From Leifsonia sp. Root4 (GTDB lineage Bacteria > Actinomycetota > Actinomycetes > Actinomycetales > Microbacteriaceae), in assembly GCF_001425085.1 (NCBI RefSeq), contig NZ_LMDN01000003.1:603767-667766 (forward strand): a stretch of DNA of 64,000 nt. Direction: 5' to 3'. A program made the position numbers and the translations under genes. The notes under the pieces were generated by a model, which was not told the origin of the DNA, searched no databases, and was given only the letters and a program-made list of their open reading frames with translations. This document shows, in pieces, positions 52,336-62,856 of the stretch; position 1 is the stretch's first letter; each line of letters begins with the position of its first letter.

Positions 52336-53309
52336 GATGCGATCCTCTGCGTCTGCTGTTCCGCTCGGATGGCGGCCTGCTTGTCGGCGTAGGCGCGGGC
52401 GGCCTCTCGCACCCATGCGCCACCCTCGTGAGCGTCCCTCCTGCGGTTGACGCGCACCGTGTTGGCCTGGCCGCGCCCCGCCAGCACCTCGTGGAACTCC
52501 TCCCAGTCGAGCTCACCGAAGTCGTAATGGCCGCGCTCCTCGTTCCAGGCGAGGTCGGTATCCGGCAGGGTGATGCCGAGGATCTCCGCCTGCGGAACGA
52601 GCATGTCGACGAAGCGCTGGCGCAGCTCGTCGTTGCTGAACCGCTTGATGTTCCAGGCCATGCTCTGCTGGGAGTTCGGCGAATCGGCGTCAGGCGGCCC
52701 GAACATCATCAGCGCCGGTGCGTACCAGCGGTTGACCGATTCCTGCGCCATCGCCCTCTGCTCGTCGCTGCCGTTCATCAACGCGAGCAGGATCTCGAAT
52801 CCCTGGCGCTGGTGGAACGATTCCTCCTTGCAGATCCGCACCATGGCGCGGGCGTACGGCCCGTAGGAGGCGCGGCAGAGTGGGACCTGATTGCAGATCG
52901 CCGCGCCGTCGACGAGCCAGCCGATCGAGCCCATGTCGGCCCAGCTCGGGGAGAGGTAGTTGAAGATCGACGAGTACTTGGCGGTTCCCGTGATCAGCTG
53001 ATCGAACATGACCTCCCGGTCGACGCCGAGCGTCTGGGCGGCGGAGTAGAGGTAGAGCCCGTGGCCGGCCTCGTCCTGCACCTTGGCCATCAGGATCGCC
53101 TTGCGCTTCAGGCTCGGCGCCCGGGTGATCCAGTTGCCCTCCGGCTGCATGCCGATGATCTCGGAGTGGGCGTGCTGCGAGATCTGACGGACGAGCGTCT
53201 TGCGGTAGGCGGCCGGCATCCAGTCGGTCGGCTCCACCCGGGTGTCCGCCGCGATGATCTCGTCGAAGCGGGCCTGACCCGCCACATCGACGTCGACTGC
53301 GCTGTTCAC
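52332..53309 (-). CDS. paaA: 1,2-phenylacetyl-CoA epoxidase catalytic di-iron subunit
   Basis: A 325-residue ferritin-like oxygenase with the two metal sites visible in [19 protein letters not shown] (Glu/His) and [20 protein letters not shown] (Glu/His). It catalyses epoxidation of the aromatic ring of phenylacetyl-CoA. The GTG at 53309 has AAGGAGG 6 bp upstream, which settles the start. It is the first gene of the paaABCDEG operon; the PaaR-type box lies 40 bp upstream. Confidence 0.96.
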   Translation of the reverse strand: MNSAVDVDVAGQARFDEIIAADTRVEPTDWMPAAYRKTLVRQISQHAHSEIIGMQPEGNWITRAPSLKRKAILMAKVQDEAGHGLYLYSAAQTLGVDREVMFDQLITGTAKYSSIFNYLSPSWADMGSIGWLVDGAAICNQVPLCRASYGPYARAMVRICKEESFHQRQGFEILLALMNGSDEQRAMAQESVNRWYAPALMMFGPPDADSPNSQQSMAWNIKRFSNDELRQRFVDMLVPQAEILGITLPDTDLAWNEERGHYDFGELDWEEFHEVLAGRGQANTVRVNRRRDAHEGGAWVREAARAYADKQAAIRAEQQTQRIAS

Positions 53310-53347
53310 GGGAGGCCTCCTTGCCACGTCACACAATCGGGGAATGC

Positions 53348-53369
53348 ACTTACCGATCGTTCAGTAAAA
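53348..53369. promoter_or_regulatory. PaaR-type operator between paaA and paaR
   Basis: ACTTACCGATCGTTCAGT (from 53348) forms an imperfect inverted repeat with core ACCG-N2-CG. It lies between the divergent starts of paaA (53309) and paaR (53425). Two further copies in this window (59207 and 59270) share the core, and it resembles, from memory, the motif reported for the TetR-type PaaR of Corynebacterium glutamicum. It is probably the autoregulatory site. Confidence 0.85.
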
Positions 53370-53424
53370 CTATCACGCCGAATCACGCCGATCAAGATCG
53401 GCCGTCGGATAGAGTCGAGTTCTC

Positions 53425-54054
53425 ATGACTTCCTCAGCAGAGACCGCATCGCCGGGCGGCAATGGTCGGAGCGGCCGGGCCCCATACGACCTGCCCGCCG
53501 TGCTGGACATCGCCGTCGCCGCGTTCAACGACTACGGCTACGACGCCACGTCGATGGGGCTCCTCGCGGAACGCCTCGGCACGAGCAAGTCGGCCGTGTA
53601 CTACCACGTGAGCAGCAAGGAAGACCTGCTGCGGATGGCGCTGGAGCGCGCGCTCGGCGAGCTCGAGGCCATCCTGGAGCAGCCGGCCGCGCAGACGGGT
53701 GCGGCCGATGAGCGCCTCACCTTCGTGCTGCGCAGCGCCGTGCGGGTGCTGACGGACGAGTTGCCCTACGTCACCCTGCTGCTGCGCCTCCGCGGCAACA
53801 CCGAGCTCGAACGCGAGGCGCTTGCCCGGCGACGCGCCTTCGACAACGCGGTCTCCGCGCTCGTCGAGCAGGCACGCAGCGACGGCACGGTGCGCGCCGA
53901 CGTCGACGCGCGCACGACGACGAGGCTGCTCTTCGGCATGATCAACTCGATCGTGGAGTGGTACAAGCCGGGCGGGGCGCTCAGCCAGGACCAACTGGCG
54001 GATGACGTGATCACGGTGGCCTTCGACGGCATCCGCGTGCACCCGGGCAACTAA
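53425..54054 (+). CDS. paaR: TetR-family regulator of phenylacetate genes
   Basis: A 209-residue TetR protein. The helix-turn-helix lies in residues 15-65 (PAVLDIAVAAFNDYGYDATSMGLLAERLGTSKSAVYYHVSSKEDLLRMALERAL), followed by a helical ligand domain (TDELPYVTLLLRLRGNTELEREALARRRAFDNAVSALVEQA). In actinobacteria TetR-type PaaR represses phenylacetate genes and is released by phenylacetyl-CoA, in place of the GntR-type PaaX of enterobacteria. It is divergent from paaABCDEG, and boxes of one kind flank three paa units. Confidence 0.9.
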   Translation: MTSSAETASPGGNGRSGRAPYDLPAVLDIAVAAFNDYGYDATSMGLLAERLGTSKSAVYYHVSSKEDLLRMALERALGELEAILEQPAAQTGAADERLTFVLRSAVRVLTDELPYVTLLLRLRGNTELEREALARRRAFDNAVSALVEQARSDGTVRADVDARTTTRLLFGMINSIVEWYKPGGALSQDQLADDVITVAFDGIRVHPGN

Positions 54055-54212
54055 CGGGATTCTCCGGGCGTGGGCCGTCGACCGGGGACTCGTGCATAGT
54101 TGCGGAGCATTTCACTGCGTGGAGGCTCCCGCTTGGTGCGCGGATCCGCCCTGAGTTTCCGTGGAGGGTGTGGCCCGGGCAGCCGGGGCGACCGGATCCC
54201 GCACGGAACTTG

Positions 54213-54261
54213 GCTTCGGGGGCTGCCTCGTTCCTCGGCTGCTCCCTCGAGCCAGCGTGGG
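54213..54261. repeat. Fragment of the 138-bp repeat family
   Basis: In the 231-bp gap between paaR and paaZ, 54213-54261 contains ctgcctcgttcctcggctgctccctcgagccagcgtggg, the reverse complement of the 3' half of the 138-bp repeats at 8.5-9.0 kb. It is a single, shortened copy, in noncoding DNA. Confidence 0.8.
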
Positions 54262-54285
54262 TTTCTCGGGGGCGGCCCGCTGCAA

Positions 54286-56352
54286 CTAGTCCTTCGCGAC
54301 CAGCGTCAACACGTCGTAGCTCGCGACGATCTCGTCGTTCTGGTTCGTCAGCACCGCGTCCCAGCGCACCTCGCCGTACTCGTCGGTCTCCCGCGGCGTG
54401 ATCTGCTTGGCGGTCAGCGTGACGCGCACCCTGTCGCCCGGCGAGACCGGCGTGATGAAGCGCAGATTCTCGAGGCCGTAGTTGGCGAGCACGGGGCCCG
54501 GTGCCGGGTCGACGAAGAGTCCGGCCGCGAAGGAGAGCAGCAGGTAGCCGTGCGCCACCCGCCCGGGGAAGAACGGGTTGGCCGCAGCGGCCTCCTCGTC
54601 GGTGTGGGCATAGAAGGTGTCGCCCGTGAATTCGGCGAAGTGGCCGATGTCCTCGAGCGTGATCTCCCTGGCCTCCGAGGCGACGGCGTCACCGATGCGC
54701 AGCCGCGACAGCGGCTTCCGGAACGGGTGCTCATCGCCCGCGACGCTGGGCGCGCCGGAACGCCACTGCCCGGTGAGCGCGGTGAGCACCGCCGGGGAGC
54801 CCTGCACCGCCGTCCGCTGCATGTAGTGCAGCACCGAGCGGATGCCGCCGAGCTCCTCGCCCCCGCCCGCACGGCCGGGCCCGCCGTGCACGAGGTGCGG
54901 AACCGGAGAACCGTGCCCGGTGCTCGTGCGCGCGACGCTGCCGTCGAGCACCAGCACGCGGCCGTGGAAGGGCGCGATGCCGCCGAACAGGGCGGCGACG
55001 GTGTCCGGATCTGCGCTGGCGATCGTGGCGACGAGCGAGCCGCCGCCCCTGTTCGCCAGGCGCACGGCATCCGTGACGCTGTCGTAGCCGATCAGCGCGG
55101 CCACGGGTCCGAATGCCTCGATGTCGTGCACCGCGTCGGCATCGGCATCGTCGAAGCGCAGCAGAACCGGCGACATGAATGCCCCGTCGGGTGCGGGGGC
55201 GACGGTGCCATCGATGTGCAGCACGGCCGGACGGTCCAGGGTGCCCCAGGCGATCTCCCCGCCGCCGGCGAGCAGCGCCGTGATGCTCTTCTGCACCTCG
55301 GCGAGCTGATCGAGACTGGCCAGCGGCCCCATCGTGACACCCTCCGCGCGTGGGTCACCGAGCACGACGCGCTGCTCGAGCCGCGCCCCGACCGCCGCCG
55401 CGACGGCGTCCATGCGCTCCCGCGGCACGATCACGCGCCGGATGCTCGTGCACTTCTGGCCGGCCTTCGCGGTCATCTCGGTGACGACGGATGCCACGAA
55501 TGCCGTGAACTCGGCCGTGTCGGGAGCGGCGTCCGGGCCGAGGATCGCGGCGTTCAGAGAGTCGGTCTCGCAGCTGAGGCCGACCCCGATCTCGAGCACG
55601 TGGGGGTGGCCGGAGAGGGACCTGGCCGTGGAGGCCGAGCCCGTGAAGCTGACCTTGTCGCGCACATCCAGCTCATCGAGGAAGCCACGCACCGAGCCGG
55701 TGATCAGCTGCAGCGAGCCCTCCGGAAGCAGGCCGGAGTCGATGATCGCCCGCACGCAGGCCTCGGCGACGAACGCCGTCGGCGTCGCCGGCTTGACGAT
55801 GCTCGGGACGCCGGCGAGGAAGGCGGGCGCGAACTTCTCGAGCATGCCCCAGACCGGGAAGTTGAATGCGTTCACCTGGAAGGCGACGCCTGGCACCCTG
55901 CTGTAGATGTGCTGGCCGCCGAAGGAGCCGTCGCGGGCCAGGTTCTCTGGCGCCCCGTCGACGTAGACGGTGCTGTTGGGCAGTTCGCGGCGCCCCTTCG
56001 AACCGTAGGTGAAGAGCACGCCGATGCCGCCGTCGATGTCGATCATCGAGTCACGCCGGGTGGCCCCGGTCTGGTCGCTCACCGCGTAGAGCTCGTCCTT
56101 GAGGGCGTTGAGGTGGCCGGCGATCGCCTTGAGGATGAGCGCGCGCTGGTGGAAGGTCAGTTCGCCGAGGGCCGCCTGGCCGACCGAACGTGCGTAGTCG
56201 ATCGCCCCGGCCAGGTCGACTCCGTCGGCGCCGACGTAGGCGATGAGATCCCCGGTGGAGGCATCGCGCACGGGGACTCCGCTCTCCGGCGCCCACCATG
56301 CTCCCTGCAGGTAGCTCGAGAGCACTCGAGTTGTGGTGTCTGTCGTGGTCAT
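54286..56352 (-). CDS. paaZ: Bifunctional oxepin-CoA hydrolase/aldehyde dehydrogenase
   Basis: A 688-residue two-domain protein. Residues 1-530 form an aldehyde dehydrogenase with PSIVKPATPTAFVAEACVRA, VSFTGSASTARSL, LSCETDSLNAAIL (Glu) and the catalytic Cys in AGQKCTSIRRVIVPRERMD. Residues 545-688 form a MaoC-like hotdog hydratase (EITLEDIGHFAEFTGDTFYAHTDEEAAAANPFFPGRVAHGYLLLS). PaaZ opens the oxepin-CoA ring and oxidises the resulting semialdehyde. The fused form is complete. The start shares one base with the paaH stop. Confidence 0.95.
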   Translation of the reverse strand: MTTTDTTTRVLSSYLQGAWWAPESGVPVRDASTGDLIAYVGADGVDLAGAIDYARSVGQAALGELTFHQRALILKAIAGHLNALKDELYAVSDQTGATRRDSMIDIDGGIGVLFTYGSKGRRELPNSTVYVDGAPENLARDGSFGGQHIYSRVPGVAFQVNAFNFPVWGMLEKFAPAFLAGVPSIVKPATPTAFVAEACVRAIIDSGLLPEGSLQLITGSVRGFLDELDVRDKVSFTGSASTARSLSGHPHVLEIGVGLSCETDSLNAAILGPDAAPDTAEFTAFVASVVTEMTAKAGQKCTSIRRVIVPRERMDAVAAAVGARLEQRVVLGDPRAEGVTMGPLASLDQLAEVQKSITALLAGGGEIAWGTLDRPAVLHIDGTVAPAPDGAFMSPVLLRFDDADADAVHDIEAFGPVAALIGYDSVTDAVRLANRGGGSLVATIASADPDTVAALFGGIAPFHGRVLVLDGSVARTSTGHGSPVPHLVHGGPGRAGGGEELGGIRSVLHYMQRTAVQGSPAVLTALTGQWRSGAPSVAGDEHPFRKPLSRLRIGDAVASEAREITLEDIGHFAEFTGDTFYAHTDEEAAAANPFFPGRVAHGYLLLSFAAGLFVDPAPGPVLANYGLENLRFITPVSPGDRVRVTLTAKQITPRETDEYGEVRWDAVLTNQNDEIVASYDVLTLVAKD

Positions 56353-57242
56353 CAGTGATCCTTCGTGGGTTGCAGCTCATCTGCGGATGTCGGCTCCGGC
56401 CAGGTGAAGAAGCCCTCGCCGCTCTTCCGCCCGAGCAGCCCTGCGGCCACCTTCTCGCGCAGCAGCGCGGGTGGGGCGAAACGCTCGCCGAGGGTGCCGT
56501 GCAGGTACTCGGCGATCCCGAGCCGCACGTCGAGGCCGACGAGGTCGGTCAGGTGCAGCGGGCCGATCGGGAACTTGTAGCCGAGCACCATGGCGGTGTC
56601 GATGTCGGCGGCCGATGCGACGCCGTCCTCGAGCATGCGGATCGCCTCGAGGGCGACGACGACGCCGAGCCGGGAGCTGGCGAAGCCCGGCGAGTCATTG
56701 ACGACGATCGGGGTCTTGCCGATCGTGTGCACCCAGTCGCGCGCGGCATCCGTCGTGGCATCGCTCGTCTGGGCGCCTCGAACGATCTCGACCAGGGTCG
56801 AGCTCGGCACCGGGTTGAAGAAGTGCAGTCCGCAGAATCTCTCCGGCCTGGCGAGGCGGGCGGCGAGCAGTCCGATCGACAGCGAGGAGGTGTTCGTGGC
56901 CAGCCAGGCGTCGTCGGCGAGAACGGCCTCCACCCGTCCCAGCATGGCGATCTTCAGCTCCGGGTCCTCGGGAACGGCCTCGACGGCAAGTCCGACCCCG
57001 GCGAGCCGCTCCACCTCGGTCGTGACGGCGCAGCGCTCGAGCAGGGCCACGGCATCCTCGCCTGTGCTGCCGCGCTCGACGCTGCGGCGCACGGCCGATG
57101 CGAGGGTGGCCAGCGCGCGCTCGGCGGCCTCGGCATCCCGTTCCAGGATGACGGTGCTCGCGCCGGCGAGCAGGAACGCGTGGGCGATGCCGACACCCAT
57201 CCGGCCGCCGCCGACGACGCCGACCTCGTTCGGAACGGTCAT
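56352..57242 (-). CDS. paaH: 3-hydroxyadipyl-CoA dehydrogenase
   Basis: A 296-residue 3-hydroxyacyl-CoA dehydrogenase: the NAD site VGVVGGGRMGVGIAHAFLLAGASTVILERD, LATNTSSLSIGLLAARLARPERFCGLHFFNPVPSSTLVEIV (with the catalytic His), and VVNDSPGFASSRLGVVVALEAIRMLEDG. It oxidises 3-hydroxyadipyl-CoA to 3-oxoadipyl-CoA. Its ATG overlaps paaF by 4 bases (57239-57242). Confidence 0.93.
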   Translation of the reverse strand: MTVPNEVGVVGGGRMGVGIAHAFLLAGASTVILERDAEAAERALATLASAVRRSVERGSTGEDAVALLERCAVTTEVERLAGVGLAVEAVPEDPELKIAMLGRVEAVLADDAWLATNTSSLSIGLLAARLARPERFCGLHFFNPVPSSTLVEIVRGAQTSDATTDAARDWVHTIGKTPIVVNDSPGFASSRLGVVVALEAIRMLEDGVASAADIDTAMVLGYKFPIGPLHLTDLVGLDVRLGIAEYLHGTLGERFAPPALLREKVAAGLLGRKSGEGFFTWPEPTSADELQPTKDH

Positions 57243-57996
57243 CGCTTCGTCCTCGCGTTTCTGCTCTCGAGGAATGCGGTCATCCTGGCGAACTTCTGCT
57301 CCGACTCGAACAGCACCGCCTGGGCCTCGTTGTCGGCCAGCGGATGCGCGTCCCGTGGGGCGCGCATCAGCGCCTTGGTGTACTGGAGCGCGAGCGGGTC
57401 CGCGGCCATGATCCGATCGGCCAGCGCGTGCGCCGCCGGGATCAGGGCGTCCGCGTCGTGCACGTCCGTCACGAGCCGAACCGCGAGCGCTTCCTCCGCG
57501 GTCAGGATGCGTCCGGCCAGCAGGATCTCCTTGGCCAGCGGCTCCCCCACCAGCTCGGCGAGCCGCCAACTGGCGCCGGCCGCGGCCGCGATGCCGAGGC
57601 TCACCTCTGGGTTCCCGATCCTGGCCGTGGTGCTCGCCACGCGAAAGTCTGCGGCGTAGGCGAGCTCGGCCCCGCCGCCGAGTGCCCAACCGTCGATCGC
57701 GGCGATCACGGGGAGGGGCAGGGCGGCGATCCGCACGAACAGGGCGGAGTTGATTCCGGCCAGTGCATCGTCGCTCCGGCGTTCGCGCAACTCGGCGATG
57801 TCGGCGCCGGAAGCGAATACTCCGCCCGTTCCCGAGAGGATCAGCACCCGGGGGCGCTGTTCGAGATCCGAGCAGACGGCGTGCAGCTCGTCGACCATGG
57901 TCTGGTTGATCGCGTTCTTGGACTCCGGTCGGTTCAGGCGGATGTGCAGGCGGTCGGCGGCATCCGTGTCGACCAGCAGGCTCCTGTACTCCGCCA

Positions 57997-57997
<1 letters not shown>
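57239..57997 (-). CDS. paaF: 2,3-dehydroadipyl-CoA hydratase (enoyl-CoA hydratase)
   Basis: A 252-residue crotonase-fold enzyme with LILSGTGGVFASGADIAELRE (oxyanion loop) and AIDGWALGGGAELAYAADFRVASTTARIGNPEVSLGIAAAAGASW, with both catalytic Glu (GAELA and NPEVSLGI). It hydrates 2,3-dehydroadipyl-CoA. The start at 57997 shares one base with the paaJ stop. A second crotonase (paaG) lies in the other unit. Confidence 0.92.
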
Positions 57998-59181
<1,184 letters not shown>

Positions 59182-59206
59182 GGCTCCGTCACCTTGTCGC
59201 GAACCT

Positions 59207-59228
59207 ACTGACCGTTCGTTCTGTACAG
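59207..59228. promoter_or_regulatory. PaaR-type operator upstream of paaJ
   Basis: ACTGACCGTTCGTTCTGTAC shows the core ACCG-N2-CG-N2-CxGT as in the other two copies. It begins 26 bp before the paaJ start on the minus strand. Confidence 0.8.
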
Positions 59229-59269
59229 CGTGCCATGCGTGGTGCATCGCGTCAACCGGCCGCGCAACT

Positions 59270-59291
59270 ACTTACCGATCGTTCAGCTTGG
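59270..59291. promoter_or_regulatory. PaaR-type operator upstream of paaI
   Basis: ACTTACCGATCGTTCAGCTT is nearly identical over its first 18 bases to the site before paaA. TATAGT at 59294-59299 would be a -10 box with the operator over the -35 position, which would block transcription of paaI-paaK. Confidence 0.82.
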
Positions 59292-59336
59292 GCTATAGTC
59301 GTGCTCACCACCCAGCGCACTCAACGAGGAGTCACG

Positions 59337-59735
59337 ATGACGGATGCGAAGCCGATGCGCGTCATGATGCAGCGCGACAAGGCGGCATCCGCCCTGGGCA
59401 TGGTCGTGGAACGTGACGAACCCGGCGTGGCCGTGGTGTCGATGCTCGTGCGGGAGGACATGACCAACGGGTTCGCGATCACCCACGGCGGGCTGGTGTT
59501 CACGCTCGCCGACACGGCGTTCGCCATCGCGTGCAACGAAGACGAATCGGTCACCGTCGCCGCAGGGGCCGACATCACCTTCCTCAAGTCCACGCGCGCC
59601 GGGCAGACGCTGACCGCGACGGCCGTGCGCCGCACCCGTAGCGGCCGCACCGGCCTCTACGACGTGAGCGTCACCGACGAGACCGGCGACGTCGTCGCCG
59701 AGTTCCGCGGGCGCAGCTTCACCACCAACCGCTAG
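59337..59735 (+). CDS. paaI: Hydroxyphenylacetyl-CoA thioesterase PaaI
   Basis: A 132-residue hotdog-fold thioesterase: SALGMVVERDEPGVAVVSMLVREDMTNGFAITHGGLVFTLADTAFAIACNED, with the conserved HGG...FTLADTAFA helix, then AGADITFLKSTRAGQTLTATA. PaaI frees CoA from dead-end phenylacetyl or ring-hydroxylated CoA thioesters. The start at 59337 has GAGGAG close upstream; the frame further upstream is not family-like. paaK follows 14 bp later. Confidence 0.95.
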   Translation: MTDAKPMRVMMQRDKAASALGMVVERDEPGVAVVSMLVREDMTNGFAITHGGLVFTLADTAFAIACNEDESVTVAAGADITFLKSTRAGQTLTATAVRRTRSGRTGLYDVSVTDETGDVVAEFRGRSFTTNR

Positions 59736-59749
59736 CGAGGAACCAGCCG

Positions 59750-61072
59750 ATGTCACCGACGACTACCGCACTGCGCGCCCCGAGCCCGGCCGAACTCGAC
59801 GGCGCTGAGCGCATGAGCCGCGCCGAGATCGAGGCCCTGCAGCTCGAGCGACTGCAGTGGACCGTCGCCCACGCCTACGAGAACGTGCCGCTGTACACCG
59901 CGAAGTTCGATGCGGCCGGCGTGCACCCGCGCGACATCCGTTCACTCGCGGATGTCGCGCGGTTGCCGTTCACGACCAAGGCCGATCTGCGTGAGACCTA
60001 TCCGTTCGGCATGTTCGCGGTCCCGATGGAGCGGGTCGCGCGCATCCACGCGTCGTCGGGGACGACGGGGCGCCCGACGGTGGTCGGCTACACGGCGGGC
60101 GACCTGGAGAACTGGGCGACACTGGTGGCGAGGTCGCTCCGTGCCTCCGGTATCCGCGCGGGCATGAAGGTGCACAACGCCTACGGCTACGGGCTGTTCA
60201 CCGGAGGCCTCGGCGCCCACGCCGGCATCGAGGCGCTCGGCGCCACCGTCATACCGATGTCGGGCGGGCAGACGGCTCGGCAGGTCCAGCTGATCGTGGA
60301 CTTCGAACCGGATGCGATCCTCTGCACGCCCAGCTACCTGCTCACGATCGCTGATGCCATGGAGTCCGCCGGCATCGACCCCCGCTCGACCAGCCTGAAG
60401 GTGGCCGTGCTCGGAGCGGAACCGTGGACGAACGAGATGCGGCTCGAACTGGAGCGCCGACTCGACATCGACGCCCTCGACATCTACGGCCTCAGCGAGG
60501 TGATGGGGCCGGGTGTCGGCAACGAGTGTCTGGAGACGAAGGACGGGCCGCACATCTGGGAGGACCACTTCCTGCCCGAGATCATCGACGGCGAGACCGG
60601 TGCGAGCCTGCCGGACGGCGAGATGGGCGAGCTCGTCTTCACCTCGCTGACGAAGGAGGCCTTCCCCGTCATCCGCTATCGCACGCGCGACCTCACCCGG
60701 CTGCTGCCCGGCACCGCGCGGCCGGGCATGCGCCGGATCGAGAAGATCACCGGGCGCAACGACGACATGATCATCCTCCGCGGTGTGAACCTCTTCCCCA
60801 CCCAGATCGAGGAGATCGTGCTCGGCATCGAGACACTCACACCGCACTTCATCCTCGAGCTCACCCGCAGCGGCCCGATGGATGCCATGACGGTGCGCAT
60901 CGAGCGGCATCCGGATCTCAGCGTCGAGGTCTGCCAGGCCGCGACGATTGTGCTGGCGCAGCGGATCAAGACCCACATCGGCTCAACCGTCGAGGTGCGC
61001 CTCGAAGAACCGGGCACACTCCCGCGGAGCGAGGGCAAGTTCCAGCGCGTCTATGACCTGCGGAAGCTCTGA
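59750..61072 (+). CDS. paaK: Phenylacetate-CoA ligase
   Basis: A 440-residue adenylate-forming enzyme: the ATP loop IHASSGTTGRPTVVGYT, LDIYGLSEVMGPGV, GELVFTSLTKEAFPVIRYRTRDLTRLLPG, then the hinge GRNDDMIILRGVNLFPTQIEEIV and a C-terminal lid ending EGKFQRVYDL. It activates phenylacetate with ATP and CoA, the first step of the pathway. The 3' end overlaps the convergent MATE gene by 22 bp. Confidence 0.96.
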   Translation: MSPTTTALRAPSPAELDGAERMSRAEIEALQLERLQWTVAHAYENVPLYTAKFDAAGVHPRDIRSLADVARLPFTTKADLRETYPFGMFAVPMERVARIHASSGTTGRPTVVGYTAGDLENWATLVARSLRASGIRAGMKVHNAYGYGLFTGGLGAHAGIEALGATVIPMSGGQTARQVQLIVDFEPDAILCTPSYLLTIADAMESAGIDPRSTSLKVAVLGAEPWTNEMRLELERRLDIDALDIYGLSEVMGPGVGNECLETKDGPHIWEDHFLPEIIDGETGASLPDGEMGELVFTSLTKEAFPVIRYRTRDLTRLLPGTARPGMRRIEKITGRNDDMIILRGVNLFPTQIEEIVLGIETLTPHFILELTRSGPMDAMTVRIERHPDLSVEVCQAATIVLAQRIKTHIGSTVEVRLEEPGTLPRSEGKFQRVYDLRKL

Positions 61073-62580
61073 TCCCGCTCGGCCTCGCGGAACTCCTGCA
61101 CGGGGATTGACCCGGTCACCACCGCGTCGACGTTCATGGAACCGTCGACGGGACCGACGATCGCGATCGGTGTTGTCGGCGTCGGCGCCAGCGGCCGCAC
61201 GCGCATCTTCCCGAGCCGCCGATGCTCGATGACGTAGGCGGGAACGAGCAGCGCGATCGCGCCGAACCAGGCGAGCGGATTGCTCCACACGACGCCGACG
61301 AAACCGAACGCGGAGCCGAGTACGATCGCGGCGCCCACGCGCATGACGAGCTCGACGACACCGGTCACCGTCGGTGCCACCGTGCGGCCGAGCCCCTGCA
61401 GCACGCCGCGCAGCACGAACAACACGCCGAGCGCCGCATAGGTATAGCCGTCGACGACGAGCATGTACGCCGCGGCGTCGACGACCGTCTCCGAGCCGTC
61501 GCCGACGAACACCCGCACGAGTTGCTCGCTGAACACGATGATCGGCACGCCGATCGCCACAGCGGCGCCGATCGACATCCACGTCGCTTGCACGACACCC
61601 CGCCGGATTCGATCCGGCCGCTGTCCGCCGAGGTTCTGTGCGGCGAACATCGACGCGGCGAGGCCCAGCGAGGAGAGGAGCGCCACCGCAATCGAGTCGA
61701 CACGCGATGCGGTCGTGTACGCCGCCACGGCGTCGGCGCCCAGTTCGTTCAGTGCGACCTGAACCGTGAGAGTGCCGATCGCGATGATCGAGGTCTGGAA
61801 GCCCATCGGCATTCCGAGGCGCAGGTGCAGCGCGACCGAGGCCCGTGACACCCGCCAATCGGATCGCCGCACGTGCAGCGCCGGAATCCGCCTGCGGATG
61901 AAGTCCAGGCACAGCACGACGGACACCGCCTGCGCGACGACCGTTGCGAGTGCGGCGCCGGCGACGCCCCAGCCGAGCGGGCCGACCATGAGCAAGACGA
62001 GACCGATGTTCAGCAGACAGGACAGCGTCAGGAAGATGAGCGGCGTGCGCGAGTCGCCGATCGCCCGGATGATCGCAGACAGGTAATTGAAGAACATCAC
62101 AGCGGATGCACCGAGGAAGCTGATCTGGGCGAACACCGTCGCCTCGGCGAGCAGCTCGTCGGGCGTCTGGAGCAGCCGCAGCGTCGGCGCTGCGATCAGC
62201 GGGGCACCGATCGTGAGCACGATGCTCATGGCACCGGTCAGGATCGTGCCGGTGGCGACCGAGCTGCGCACGGCATCCAGGTCTCGCGAGCCGAACGCCT
62301 GCGCCGTCGGGATCGCGAAGCCCGAGGTGACGCCCCACGCGAATCCCAGCAGGAGGAACAACAGCGAACCGGTTGCCCCGACAGCGGCGAGTGAATCGAT
62401 GCCGAGCTGCCTGCCGACGACGATCGCATCGACCACCTGGTAGAGCTGCTGCACCACATTGCCGATGAGCAGCGGAACCGCGAATACGAGAATGACCCGC
62501 CAGGGGGCGCCGGTGGTCAGGGATCGTGCCAATGTGCTCTCACGGGGTGCGAAGGTGGACGGGGATGTTTGCGTTGCCAA
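61051..62580 (-). CDS. MATE family multidrug efflux transporter
   Basis: A 509-residue membrane protein with 12 helices in two halves. The first starts PWRVILVFAVPLLIGNVVQQLYQVVDAIVVGRQLG; the second has LHLRLGMPMGFQTSIIAIGTLTVQVALNELGADAVAAYTTASRVDSIAVALLSSLGLAASMFAAQNLGG. These are the MatE repeats of Na+ or H+ antiporters exporting cationic drugs. An 80-residue hydrophilic C-terminal tail is longer than usual. No regulator is adjacent. Confidence 0.92.
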   Translation of the reverse strand: MATQTSPSTFAPRESTLARSLTTGAPWRVILVFAVPLLIGNVVQQLYQVVDAIVVGRQLGIDSLAAVGATGSLLFLLLGFAWGVTSGFAIPTAQAFGSRDLDAVRSSVATGTILTGAMSIVLTIGAPLIAAPTLRLLQTPDELLAEATVFAQISFLGASAVMFFNYLSAIIRAIGDSRTPLIFLTLSCLLNIGLVLLMVGPLGWGVAGAALATVVAQAVSVVLCLDFIRRRIPALHVRRSDWRVSRASVALHLRLGMPMGFQTSIIAIGTLTVQVALNELGADAVAAYTTASRVDSIAVALLSSLGLAASMFAAQNLGGQRPDRIRRGVVQATWMSIGAAVAIGVPIIVFSEQLVRVFVGDGSETVVDAAAYMLVVDGYTYAALGVLFVLRGVLQGLGRTVAPTVTGVVELVMRVGAAIVLGSAFGFVGVVWSNPLAWFGAIALLVPAYVIEHRRLGKMRVRPLAPTPTTPIAIVGPVDGSMNVDAVVTGSIPVQEFREAERDQSFRRS

Positions 62581-62604
62581 CGATCATAGGCGGTCGGCCG
62601 CGGA

Positions 62605-62641
62605 CGACGAAAGCCCGGCACATCGTGCCGGGCTTTCGTCG
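62605..62641 (-). terminator. Terminator hairpin of tRNA-Ala copy A
   Basis: A perfect 17-bp stem (62605-62621 with 62625-62641) around a 3-base loop, lying 4 bp beyond the CCA end of the tRNA on the minus strand; the 3' arm carries GGGCTTTCGTC. Confidence 0.9.
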
Positions 62642-62644
62642 CGG

Positions 62645-62720
62645 TGGTGGATCTGGGGAGACTCGAACTCCCGACCCCCTGCATGCCATGCAGGTGCGCT
62701 ACCAGCTGCGCCACAGACCC
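62645..62720 (-). tRNA. tRNA-Ala(GGC), copy A
   Basis: 76 bases including an encoded CCA end. Acceptor GGGTCTG, D-arm GCGCAGCTGGTAGCGC, anticodon stem CCTGC with loop ATGGCAT (anticodon GGC) and T-arm GGGAG-TTCGAGT-CTCCC fold as a normal tRNA. A terminator follows directly. Confidence 0.97.
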
Positions 62721-62819
62721 GAAATCACTTCCGATTCCTCCGAAGCAACTTGTCCACTGTACTACATTTCGCGCACGTGGTCCGTGCGGAGCCGCGGCAT
62801 CATCTCGAGGCCCTGACGA

Positions 62820-62850
62820 CGAAAGCCCGGCACAGTGTGCCGGGCTTTCG
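62820..62850 (-). terminator. Terminator hairpin of tRNA-Ala copy B
   Basis: A perfect 14-bp stem (62820-62833 with 62837-62850) around AGT, 6 bp beyond the CCA end of the second tRNA; it is a near copy of the hairpin after copy A. Confidence 0.9.
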
Positions 62851-62856
62851 GTGAGG

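Noticed and set aside
54100-56358. Plus-strand open frame of 752 codons
   Set aside because: It is antisense to paaZ; its translation is His/Arg-rich without motifs.
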